NCBI GenBank assembly: GCA_043805435.1
Contig: JAZDHY010000098.1
Span: 1 to 64,000 of the forward strand
Direction: 5' to 3'
Length of the DNA stretch: 64,000 bases
Source: JAEXOD01 sp043805435
GTDB taxonomy: Bacteria > Bacteroidota > Ignavibacteria > Ignavibacteriales > Melioribacteraceae
Position numbers and translations under genes: made by a program. Positions within the stretch are counted from its first letter, which is position 1. The number at the start of each line of letters is the position of its first letter. Shown one piece after another: positions 18,075-26,424 of the stretch. The notes under the pieces were generated by a model. That model saw only the letters and a list, made by a program, of their open reading frames with translations. It had not been told where the DNA came from and ran no database searches.

Positions 18075-18106
18075 AAGGAGCACAGACTATCGTGCTCCTT
18101 TTTTTT
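18075..18106 (+). terminator. Intrinsic terminator
   Basis: AAGGAGCAC (18075-18083) pairs perfectly with GTGCTCCTT (18092-18100) around an eight-base loop, followed by a run of T. It lies 26 bp after the 566-residue Rossmann protein gene. Confidence 0.9.
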
Positions 18107-18200
18107 GCAAAAATCTTAACAATGATAAAAGCCATTGGTACGACCTAAGCAGACTGTGTGAAAATTGTGGAATGATAAGTTCTCTTTTTTTTATCTTTGT

Positions 18201-18262
18201 CATTAGCCAAAACGCCAACAGAATAAGAATACAACCCAAGAGTGGATTACATTTGTTGTATT
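18201..18262 (+). repeat. Intergenic repeat family B, copy 1
   Basis: The core TAGCCAAAACGCCAACAG and the following AATAAGAATACAACCC (18205-18238) are identical in copy 3 at 19403-19436. It ends with a degenerate hairpin, AACCCAAGAGTGGATTACAT. Confidence 0.8.
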
Positions 18263-18350
18263 AAGAAAACGAAACATCATAAATTATTTTGCGCCAATGA
18301 CAGTATAAGCCCATTCGTTTACGGATTGATTGATTTTTATTCCCATCCCT

Positions 18351-18498
18351 GAAGGAATGGGCTATTGAACTCTTTCTTCCCTATTTCCATAAACTTTTTT
18401 GCTGTAATTTTTTTATCGTCTTTTGGGGCGGTTATTTTCATTGCATTAGTAATTCCGATTATCTGAATAATTTCAGAGCTCATAAGCCCATTCGTTTA
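18351..18498. repeat. 148-bp direct repeat, first copy
   Basis: Matches 18810-18957 at 147 of 148 positions, the one difference being A18485 against G18944. Both begin in the right arm of a CCCATCCCT-GAAGGAATGGG-type hairpin (complete only in this copy) and end at GCCCATTCGTTTA. It contains no open reading frame of note. Confidence 0.9.
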
Positions 18499-18540
18499 GA
18501 GGCTGTGTTAAAACTGGCTAATTACCAGGAATACAAGAAA

Positions 18541-18770
18541 AAGAACATGTAACTCCGCTGGAGTTATGGGGATTGGTGGTGGTGCGCATGGTTACAAACA
18601 TGGCACGGCTCTGCCGTGCTTTATGTGCAATAAATAAATGTTAATGCCTTGTATTACAATATGTTATAAGGTATTAAATAATCCTGTAGGGATGGCATGT
18701 TTATAGCCAATGCAGAAAAACAATCGTAAAAACCCCATCGGGGTGACATGATATGCAATTTGGATATAGA
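18541..18770 (+). repeat. Composite hairpin element, copy A2
   Basis: The best-preserved copy. Hairpins in order are AACTCC-GCT-GGAGTT (18551-18565), GCACGGC-TCT-GCCGTGC (18603-18619), ATCCT-GT-AGGGAT (18681-18693) and ACCCC-ATC-GGGGT (18732-18744). Linkers include GGTTACAAACAT, ATATGTTATAAGG and CAATCGTAAAAA. Compared with A1, the second stem differs at two base pairs and both arms changed together. Confidence 0.85.
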
Positions 18771-18809
18771 CGTAATTTTATATTAATCCCCAATTTTAAC
18801 ACAGTATCC

Positions 18810-18957
18810 GAAGGAATGGGCTATTGAACTCTTTCTTCCCTATTTCCATAAACTTTTTTGCTGTAATTTTTTTATCGTCTTTTGGGGCGGTTATTTTCAT
18901 TGCATTAGTAATTCCGATTATCTGAATAATTTCAGAGCTCATAGGCCCATTCGTTTA
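18810..18957. repeat. 148-bp direct repeat, second copy
   Basis: Second copy of the 18351-18498 unit, offset by 459 bp. Copy A2 lies between the two units. It is followed at 18945-18965 by CCATTCG-TTTA-CGGATGG, itself a hairpin of the same general style. Confidence 0.9.
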
Positions 18958-19051
18958 CGGATGGGTTAATTTATTTATTTATTTTATTCCCATCCCTGAA
19001 GGAATAACTGATGAACTCTTTCATCTCTAGTTTATTAATATTTTTGCTGTT

Positions 19052-19125
19052 TAACCCTGTTAAGGGTTACATGTCATTAGCCAAAAAACCGCGAACAAGA
19101 ATTCAACCCCAGCGGGGGTTGCATG
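19052..19125 (+). repeat. Intergenic repeat family B, copy 2
   Basis: Hairpin AACCCTGTTAAGGGTT, then ACATGTCATTAGCCAAAA, then GAATTCAACCCC-AGCG-GGGGTTGCATGT. The same pair of outer hairpins frames the other copies in degenerate form. Confidence 0.75.
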
Positions 19126-19211
19126 TATTTTCACGCACAAAGAATATGCACCTGCGCTGCGGATGGTTTATGTTGTGATGGTTTTGCGGTTACAAATAGG
19201 TACCTGCGCTG

Positions 19212-19295
19212 CTGTTGAAAGGTATATCGGAGATATACAATGTCCGTAACCAATAAACCACACACAAGCAAATGTGCTTCGGCAAAGCACCATGT
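19212..19295 (-). repeat. Two hairpins of the family A type
   Basis: GTATATC-GGA-GATATAC (19222-19238) is followed by CAATGTCCGTAACCA. The A1 hairpin GCACTTC-GGA-GAAGTGC has the same loop and nearly the same flank (CAATGTTTGTAACCA) but a different stem. A second stem, GTGCTT/AAGCAC, lies at 19274-19290. Confidence 0.75.
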
Positions 19296-19397
19296 AAAAC
19301 ATTGTCTGGATTATGATTAACAAATTGTCTTGAACTATGATTTGTGTGATTGTTATGATTTTTATTAACATCTTTAAAAACTCGTTAGAGTTTTCCC

Positions 19398-19456
19398 ATT
19401 AATAGCCAAAACGCCAACAGAATAAGAATACAACCCCAGTGTGGGTTGCATATGAA
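19398..19456 (+). repeat. Intergenic repeat family B, copy 3
   Basis: Shares a 34-bp identical core with copy 1 and ends in the hairpin ACCCC-AGTG-TGGGTTGCATAT. It marks the right limit of the repeat-rich tract. Confidence 0.8.
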
Positions 19457-20214
19457 GTTTTAAATAATTAAGCTCAATTAAAATGTTCAATACAAAATAA
19501 CTTAGTTGACAAGTTTAGAAGACATTTGCACAGTAGAACCATGCCACATATTTTAAAGATCCAACTGACTATTGAAAAATAAATCATTCATGCTTTGGAA
19601 CTCTCAAAAATAAAACCGTGATTTTAGCCCTAATTTTTTACTCACATTATTAGTATTGATTATTATAATGTGGTTTGATTTTTTTCCATTGAAAAATCAA
19701 CATTTAATATTTTTCAAATAATAAGTAATTATTTTATTATGATTATTTTTAGATAAACCGGTTAACTTTAGTTTTTACAATAAGTTAAGTTTAATTTTTA
19801 AAGTATAAATGAGAAATTCCGATTCAATATCATCTCCCATTTACAATAAAAAACAATCAATGCTCCCGGCTAATATCCATAGTTTACATAAAATGTGGGG
19901 TCATTTTAACATGTTTTCACAAAATATTTAAACCGAAGTGATGAAAGAGCCACTTATTAATTATTTGGCAATTAAAACATACTGTTTTAGTACATTTTCC
20001 CCTATTTAACTATAATTTATAGCTTGCTCCCTTAAAATTTAGGTTATTCGCTTTGTTATAATATTTTACATTAATGCTATAATTTACTTTAAGATAATAC
20101 GTTTAATGTGAATATATAATAAGTTTTTATAAATCTTATTTTATTTTACATTTTATCACAAATTTTGTGTAAACAGTTTACCAATAGAACTTTATTTACA
20201 ATTTTCTTTAAAAT

Positions 20215-20249
20215 AAAAAAACCGCAGCTATTTAATTAACTACGGTTTT
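20215..20249 (-). terminator. Intrinsic terminator of the T9SS protein gene
   Basis: On the minus strand AAACCGTAG pairs with CTGCGGTTT (one mismatch) around a 12-base AT loop and is followed by seven T. It lies 39 bp downstream of the large secreted protein gene. A near copy occurs at 23774-23808. Confidence 0.8.
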
Positions 20250-20287
20250 AAATTAAGAATTAAGAATTAAGAATTAAAAATTACTTT

Positions 20288-23200
20288 TTATTTCATCAAT
20301 AACATCTTATTGGTTTTATTAAATTTACCTGCTTCCAACGAATAGAAATAAATTCCGCTGGAAACTTTTTTACCAAACTTATCTGTTGCATTCCATATTA
20401 ATTGATAGGCTCCTGGACGTGCTTCTGAATTAATTAAAGTCACTACTTCCCTGCCAAGAATATCGTAAATTGTTAACTTAACATTAGATGCTTCAGCAAT
20501 AGAATATTTAATTATTGTACTAGGATTAAAAGGATTAGGATAATTCTGTTCTAAGTTAAACGAATAACTTAAAGTAGAAATATTATCTTCTACTCCTACA
20601 AAAGGTGTAGTATTTTTATATAACCTGCCATCGCTGGTACCGGCATATAAAACACCTCTATCAATAAAAACAGAACTTACACCAAAACCAACCATTCCAA
20701 GCTGTGCCCAGCCGCTTTCTGTTGCATTTTGATATAAATAAATACCACCATTCCAAGCACTGGCAAATACATTACCGCCATCTATTGTAACAGAATAGAT
20801 GTATGGAGCACTAACACCAGCTTGTTTTGAGAATGTAGTACCGCCATCACCTGAATAATACATGCCATTACCATAAGTAGCAGCAAATATTTCATCGGAA
20901 GAATTTATTCCTATTGACCAAACATGGTCATATCCGACATTTAATTTAGTCCAGTTTTCTGCATTATCAGAAGATTTATATATACCGCCTCCAAATGTAC
21001 CGGCAAACATTTCACCGGAACCATTTTCGGCTAACGAGTTAATAGCTTTAAATGTTAAACCTTCATTTTTAGCAGTCCATGTTAATCCCAAATCTGTAGA
21101 TTTGAAAACACCTTCACCCCAAATACCGGCATAAACAACTGTATTATTGTTAGTTACTAATAATGTTCTAACATCTTTATTAGCTAAGCTATATAAACTC
21201 CACGTTGTACCGTTATTTGATGAATAATAAACACCTTTTTCAGTAGCAGCAAAAATATTGGAGTTATTAACAATAATTGACCATATGTAACCTACGTTCA
21301 TACTGCCATTTAATAATGCCCAGGAGGCACCATCATCTATTGAACGATATATCTTTCCACCCCATGTACCTGTTAGTAAAAATCCATCTTTGTCGCGTGT
21401 TATAACCCAAACTATTTCATCCGAGCTAAAACTACCTGCATATTCCCAATTAACATTAACAGAACCGCTTCCAACCGAAAGATTAGGATTGACAACTATA
21501 GCAACAGCAGCATAATCATCTTCGGTGGTTATTCCATTACCGGGCTGGCTATCTGGATCAAGTTGATTAGCCCTTGTAACTTCGGCAATGTTTTCTAGAG
21601 TAGTTGTTCCGGGAATATTACCAATAAATTTGGCTATATTAAATTGTCCTTTACCATAAACAGATTTTGCAATAAATTGACCGTTTAACTGTCCGTCAAC
21701 ATAGTTGACATCTGCTTTAGGAGCAAATACTGTTCCTTGAATATCAATATTTTGAATTACTAATTTTGTGGCTTCATACAAATTAAATAAGGCACTATAT
21801 TTGTCTGCTCCCGAAACCACTAACCCACCATCAACATTAACGGAATCACCGGAAATATTTATTAAGGCCGTAGAACCGGAAGGTACATTTACAAATATTT
21901 CTGTAGAATTATTAACATCGCTGCCGGAAACATTAAATATATTAATTAACGGATGTGTTCCGTCAAGATATAACGAACTCCAAATCATAGTATCTTTACC
22001 ATTTGCCGAATAACCTGCAATAGTAGCTGATAAATCTAACAGATAAGAACGTGCTCCGGCAAAATCGATTACGCTATCTTGTCTTACTTCACCTTCTACA
22101 CTAACATAATCGACAGGTAAATTGCTTTGACTACCATAAACAACATTACCTCCAAATACTGCTCCCGTTAAATATGTTAAATTTCTTCCAGCAATTAATA
22201 CATCTTCCGTACCATTGGAATTTTGTAACTTATCTCCAACACTATAATTTGCTAAGAATATATCTCTTCCGGCTGCCATTTTACCTTCGGTATCCGATGA
22301 AGGTTGATTAATGTCCTCAAAAACAAAAACATTAAAATCATCGGCATCACCAAAACTTAGCTGAGAAGTAAACATTGCGTCGGAATTAACTTTAACGCTA
22401 ATAACTAATGAAGCACTTGCTCCGTTAGCCAATGCTCCCACCAGCCATTTGCCTGTTGTTTGAATATAACTTCCCTGTGTTGGTGTAGCCGATTGAATCT
22501 CGAATCCGTTATCAATTAAATCCATAACCTCAACACCTGTTGCCGGAGTAGGACCATCATTAGTAACAGTAACCGTAAATGTAATAACATCACCATTGGA
22601 AGGATTATTGTTATTTACTGTTTTACTAAGCCTTAAATCGGTTTTAGCAAGCCATTTTACGGTCGCGGAAAAAAGTCTGGTAGCCATAACCGGAGTAGCA
22701 AGAACTAGTTTTTGATATCCATCAGCGTTGATTGAATTTACATATTTGGTACCTTGTGGTAATACAACCAAAGCAGAAGCTGTAACTGTTGCAGTATTTA
22801 CACTTCCCTGATTTAATGTAAAAGCAAAATAACCTGCTGCATTAGTTACTCCACTTACAGAACTTAATGTACCATTAACGGCACTTAAATTTACACTAAC
22901 GTTTGGTGATACATTTCCTCGTTCATCATATGCATAAACTCGTAATGAAGCTGCCTGGCCTGTGTAAAGTTCTTGAGATGCGGGTGTAATAATTAATGTT
23001 GCTACAGGAGTAATATTTCCTGCATTTGCATCTGCATCGGCTATAATCTGCAAAGCTCTGTTTTTAATTGCGGAATTTGTGACTGTATTTGCATTCACTC
23101 CATCGCTAAAATGCCATACTGCAATTTGCACTGCACAAGCTTCGTTTTTTTCGGAAAGAGAACCCGTATAAGGCAGCGATTTATAAGGATAATAATTATT

Positions 23201-23596
23201 CAATACGTAAGTTATTTGTGAAGGTGTATTACCTGCATCAATATACGTATTCGGCTGGCTTACAGTCCAAAATGATAAATGGTGTAAGATATCAATGCAA
23301 AATAATTTAATATTAGGTTGATTATTAACTTCGGCATTAAATGTTCCTGCAAATACATTGCTAAAAGTTGTACCGTTGTATGGATTTGTAAAAGTTACGT
23401 TTGCACCTTTATCGGTGGCCAATACTTTTGCAATTGCCGAATTTGCACCATAAGTTATTGCCGATTGATAATAACTTAAAGGATGTTCTTCTGCATTTTT
23501 TGTTGCAATACTATCTGTTACTGCACCAATATTAACAAAACCAATAAGAAACAAAAGCACAAAAATGCTTAAAAATCTGTTACATTGACTAATCAT
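20288..23596 (-). CDS. Large T9SS-secreted surface protein with thioester-like domain
   Basis: A protein of 1102 residues. A signal peptide (FLSIFVLLFLIGFVNI) comes first. Residues about 40-170 look like a Cys-Gln thioester domain: KLFCID with Cys near residue 100 and CAVQIAVWHF with Gln near 157. Next come an Ig-like stretch, a DUF11 repeat (DLRLSKTVNNNNPSNGDVI), and a choice-of-anchor A domain (DDFNVFVFEDI ... GRDIFLANYSVGD). Several sialidase/BNR-like repeats (IYRSIDDGASW, VYYSSNNGTTW, VFKSTDLGLTW) follow. The C terminus is a type IX secretion sorting domain with QNYPNPFNPST and SGIYFYSLEAG. ATG 23596 is chosen for its GGAGG box and signal peptide. Covalent adhesion is predicted, not shown. 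Confidence 0.88.
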   Translation of the reverse strand: MISQCNRFLSIFVLLFLIGFVNIGAVTDSIATKNAEEHPLSYYQSAITYGANSAIAKVLATDKGANVTFTNPYNGTTFSNVFAGTFNAEVNNQPNIKLFCIDILHHLSFWTVSQPNTYIDAGNTPSQITYVLNNYYPYKSLPYTGSLSEKNEACAVQIAVWHFSDGVNANTVTNSAIKNRALQIIADADANAGNITPVATLIITPASQELYTGQAASLRVYAYDERGNVSPNVSVNLSAVNGTLSSVSGVTNAAGYFAFTLNQGSVNTATVTASALVVLPQGTKYVNSINADGYQKLVLATPVMATRLFSATVKWLAKTDLRLSKTVNNNNPSNGDVITFTVTVTNDGPTPATGVEVMDLIDNGFEIQSATPTQGSYIQTTGKWLVGALANGASASLVISVKVNSDAMFTSQLSFGDADDFNVFVFEDINQPSSDTEGKMAAGRDIFLANYSVGDKLQNSNGTEDVLIAGRNLTYLTGAVFGGNVVYGSQSNLPVDYVSVEGEVRQDSVIDFAGARSYLLDLSATIAGYSANGKDTMIWSSLYLDGTHPLINIFNVSGSDVNNSTEIFVNVPSGSTALINISGDSVNVDGGLVVSGADKYSALFNLYEATKLVIQNIDIQGTVFAPKADVNYVDGQLNGQFIAKSVYGKGQFNIAKFIGNIPGTTTLENIAEVTRANQLDPDSQPGNGITTEDDYAAVAIVVNPNLSVGSGSVNVNWEYAGSFSSDEIVWVITRDKDGFLLTGTWGGKIYRSIDDGASWALLNGSMNVGYIWSIIVNNSNIFAATEKGVYYSSNNGTTWSLYSLANKDVRTLLVTNNNTVVYAGIWGEGVFKSTDLGLTWTAKNEGLTFKAINSLAENGSGEMFAGTFGGGIYKSSDNAENWTKLNVGYDHVWSIGINSSDEIFAATYGNGMYYSGDGGTTFSKQAGVSAPYIYSVTIDGGNVFASAWNGGIYLYQNATESGWAQLGMVGFGVSSVFIDRGVLYAGTSDGRLYKNTTPFVGVEDNISTLSYSFNLEQNYPNPFNPSTIIKYSIAEASNVKLTIYDILGREVVTLINSEARPGAYQLIWNATDKFGKKVSSGIYFYSLEAGKFNKTNKMLLMK

Positions 23597-23773
23597 AAAT
23601 ATATACCTCCATGTTAATAAACTACATAATTTAAATAATACTAAGTAAAAAAATATGCTGATAATCAATAATTTATTATCGAAAAAAAAGACAACTTTCT
23701 TTAATTATAAATATAAAAAATATTTGCTTTAATATTAACAAAAATACATTATTTTATAATTAATTTTTAAAAT

Positions 23774-23808
23774 AAAAAACCGCAACAAATTTAATTAGCT
23801 ACGGTTTA
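23774..23808 (-). terminator. Terminator behind the broken T9SS fragment
   Basis: On the minus strand AAACCG and CGGTTT pair around an AT-rich loop and are followed by a T-run. The sequence is close to the 20215-20249 terminator, which suggests duplication of the ends of two T9SS genes. Confidence 0.7.
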
Positions 23809-23843
23809 TATTTAATTGAGATGTAAGAATATAAAATATTTTA

Positions 23844-24154
23844 TTATTTTATTAACAATAATTTTTTCGTCTCGCTCCATGTTCCGGCTTTAAGTCTATA
23901 AAAATAAGTTCCTGAAGAAAGTTTAGTAGCATCAAAATATATTTCAAGGTACCCGGATTTTTTAACTCATTTACTAATGTGTTAATTTCAATTCCTAAAA
24001 CATCATATACTTTTAATATTACAATATTTGATGTTGGAATTGAATATTTTATAGTTGTAATTGGGTTAAACGGATTAGGATAATTTTGTGTAAGCGAAAA
24101 TGTTTTTGGATTTGGCAAATTATCCTCTACCTCTGAAAACATCTTTATAAACAT
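23844..24154 (-). pseudogene. Remnant of a T9SS sorting domain, frameshifted
   Basis: Only the C-terminal sorting domain of a secreted protein remains: LTQNYPNPFNPITTIKYSI, then KVYDVLGIEINTLVNE. After KNPGT near 23952 the frame is lost; the correct continuation in another frame reads YFDATKLSSGTYFYRLKAG and ends KKLLLIK at 23844-23846. There is no signal peptide and no upstream domain. It is therefore both truncated at the 5' end and frameshifted. It may derive from duplication of a gene like 20288-23596. Confidence 0.8.
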
Positions 24155-24553
24155 AAGTCTTATAATTCCTTAAACTATGTATACATAATGGTTTTAATAC
24201 TTATTTAGCCCGCCTAATTAAAATTATGCTTTGGTTAAGATAATATTAATTAGTTAAAGTTTCACAAACAAACCGATTTAATTGAAAGAGTCAATTAATT
24301 AGTAATATTAATCATATAATAATTTGCAAGATGATAAATTTTGGCACTATATAAGTATTTTAAATTATATTTTCACAAAAATAATATAGGCCATTATTTA
24401 TATCGATTTTACTATTCAGCAAATTATAAAGCTTTAGTCCAACAATATTAATACTAAATGGCTTATAAAATACACCATCCAATACTTTTGCATAATTAAA
24501 GTGTAAAATTTACTTCATCAAAAATAATTTATTAACATGTTAATTATTTCATT
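24155..24553. other. Gene-free AT-rich tract
   Basis: Nothing recognisable is seen in this 400-bp stretch: no hairpin with a T-run, no repeat shared with the rest of the window, no open frame. Confidence 0.5.
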
Positions 24554-24946
24554 CTACTTATCAGGATCAATGGCATTTTTGACCCAATCAACACCAATTT
24601 TTTCCCAATTTGTTATCTTCGAGGCATCTATATATCTTTCCCACTGATAAATACCCGTTTCTTTTGCAATTCTTTTAAATTGCATTGTCAAAGAAGAGCT
24701 ATTAAGTATTACTACTGAACGAAGCATTCCTTTTTTTTTATACAATTTTTGTCCTTCTCCCATCAAAATTTGACTTTCAGCAGGTAATGGTTTTAGGTCT
24801 CTCATATCAACAAAAATTCCAAAATCTTTTGTCGCAGACATTAATAATTTTTGGGATTCTTTTAACCAGATATTCATTTCTTCTGTTTTGATGAAATCAC
24901 TAAATGTTAATTTGAATCCATAATCCTTTTTTTCAATCTTGTACAT
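24554..24946 (-). CDS. Small STAS/SpoIIAA-like cytoplasmic protein
   Basis: A 130-residue soluble protein. The order of elements (strand YGFKLTFSDF, a helix with ESQKLLMSA, FGIFVDMRDLKPLP, then SVVILNSSSLTMQFKRIAK) recalls the SpoIIAA/STAS-like fold used by many small bacterial proteins, but no conserved phospho-serine motif can be assigned. AGGAG lies eight bases before the ATG. It stands alone, with gaps of over 300 bp on both sides. The function is unknown. Confidence 0.65.
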   Translation of the reverse strand: MYKIEKKDYGFKLTFSDFIKTEEMNIWLKESQKLLMSATKDFGIFVDMRDLKPLPAESQILMGEGQKLYKKKGMLRSVVILNSSSLTMQFKRIAKETGIYQWERYIDASKITNWEKIGVDWVKNAIDPDK

Positions 24947-25267
24947 TTTGAACTCCTAATATTATTTACTTAATTATTAAATACATATTTGTGAATAGCT
25001 ATTTCATCTAATTGAAAACTAATTTTATTTTACACAGTTTACCTAATATCAAGATTATCGTGTTCATTCTCTGGATTTAACTTTAATTAATATTAATATT
25101 AATATTAATTAAATGCAATAAGTTTTATCTAATTATCATTTTCTTTGTAATAGCAAAATAGAAATGTAATTAATAAACACAAATAAAATCACAAATCAAT
25201 TTTGTTGATTTGATAATATACAGTTTAATTTTGCTATATTGCAAATCAATTTTTCCAAACTGATTAT
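24947..25267. other. Gene-free AT-rich tract
   Basis: An AT-rich spacer between a minus-strand gene and a plus-strand pseudogene. It includes ATTAATATTAATATTAAT (about 25087-25109), a simple repeat. Nothing else is recognised. Confidence 0.5.
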
Positions 25268-25911
25268 ATGAATATTACTTATCTAATAAAAGGGATTATA
25301 ATTGGATTTTCTGTAGCAGCTCCTGTTGGCCCAATTGGTATATTATGTATTCGCCGCTGTATTTATTAAAGATATTTGTCGGGCTTTTTAACCGGAATGG
25401 GAGCTATATCTGTTGATTTGATGTATGTAATAATTGTAGGATTTGGTTTAACATTTATTTCATCATTTCTGATAAAACGACAATTTTGGTTGCAAAATAT
25501 TGGAATGATTTTCATTTTATTTGGGTATAAAACATTGTTGGAAAATCTCTGGTCCATTAATAAGGAAACCATAAGCACTACTGGATTGGTTCATAATTAT
25601 CTATCAACACTATTTTTAACAATAACAAATCCAGTAACATTTTTAGCTTTTATTGCAGTTTTTACTGGATTAAGGTTAGAGAAATTAATAGTCAATTATC
25701 TTTCTGCAATGATACTTGTTTAAGGTGTTTTTATAGGCTCCGCCTTGTGGTGTTTATATTTAGCAGTAGTGTAGGTCTATTGCGAAATAAAATTGATTTC
25801 AAAATTTTATTATGGATTAATAAAATATCCGGTTCAATTATTATTGGTTTTACATTATATATATTGGTTTCTCTTATAAAAACCAAATATTTTTTATTTA
25901 CAAAAAAATAG
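25268..25911 (+). pseudogene. Broken LysE family transporter gene
   Basis: Starts as MNITYLIKGIIIGFSVAAPV then GPIGILCI, a normal LysE/RhtB N terminus. An in-frame TAA at 25367-25369 interrupts it, after which the same frame continues as YLSGFLTGMGAISVDLMY. A second TAA occurs at 25721-25723. After GVFIGSALWCLYLAVV and a third stop (25772-25774), the last membrane segments (GSIIIGFTLYILVSLI) are read in another frame up to TAG 25909. At least three lesions make it non-functional. An intact relative is at 46290-46901. Confidence 0.88.
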
Positions 25912-26131
25912 CAGTCATAAATTATTAGACTATACAAAGGGGAAATAACGCAAACAAATACTGGGCGTAAATTATCATTAAAATACACGCTAATAATTTA
26001 ACAAACACTATTATTAATCAAAGATTGATTAATAAACATAATATTTTGGCGATTTATCGAAATATTGAAAAAAATCAAACAGATAATCCTTAATTTTCAA
26101 TAAGCCGCCATATATCAATAATTTAATTATG

Positions 26132-26257
26132 TTATTTACTCAGTAATCCGTGATTCTTTTTTTCGTCTTTTTTGTCACGTTTGGCTGCTTTTTTTTCTTT
26201 TTGAGTTTTTGTTGGAGCTTTTTTTGCAGTTTTTTTCACATCTTGACTTTTGCTCAT
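26132..26257 (-). CDS. 41-residue lysine-rich MSK peptide
   Basis: A 41-codon gene beginning MSKSQ and continuing with alternating Lys, Ala, Thr, Glu and Asp, ending HGLLSK. The ATG has GAGG about seven bases upstream. The start and composition are closely similar to the 23-residue peptide at 39644-39715 (MSKGQ...), including a shared pattern of paired lysines and a KEKK segment. The protein is predicted to be disordered and strongly basic, so nucleic-acid or ribosome association is possible. It is not assigned to a family. Confidence 0.65.
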   Translation of the reverse strand: MSKSQDVKKTAKKAPTKTQKEKKAAKRDKKDEKKNHGLLSK

Positions 26258-26424
26258 GACTTTCCTCTTTATGGTGTAATGATTATACTTAATTAATATA
26301 GCAATTTTATTTATTAATACAATAATAAAATTTTCATAGATTCATAATATGTAAAAAAAATCAACAAAGCAATAGGTTAAATTGTTGCAAAACAACTAAT
26401 TTTTAGGGTATTATCAAAAATCAG

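Larger units (their letters stand above)
18107..20214. other. 2.1-kb gene-free tract filled with repeats
   Basis: No credible gene is found here. From 18.18 to 19.46 kb the tract is a mosaic of several hairpin repeat families, listed separately. From 19.46 to 20.21 kb it is plain AT-rich sequence in which nothing is recognised. Short open frames crossing the repeats have no ribosome binding site or protein-like composition. Confidence 0.7.

Noticed and set aside
19168..19371. 67-codon open frame on the minus strand
   Set aside because: It lies inside the repeat tract across two hairpins and has no sign of being a gene.
18180..19460. Possible CRISPR array
   Set aside because: Repeats are of several unrelated kinds, irregularly spaced and in one case 148 bp long; there are no equal spacers and no cas genes.
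25376..25723. Free-standing 115-residue membrane protein starting at TTG
   Set aside because: It is the middle of a LysE gene whose beginning and end are both readable on either side, so it is part of a pseudogene.
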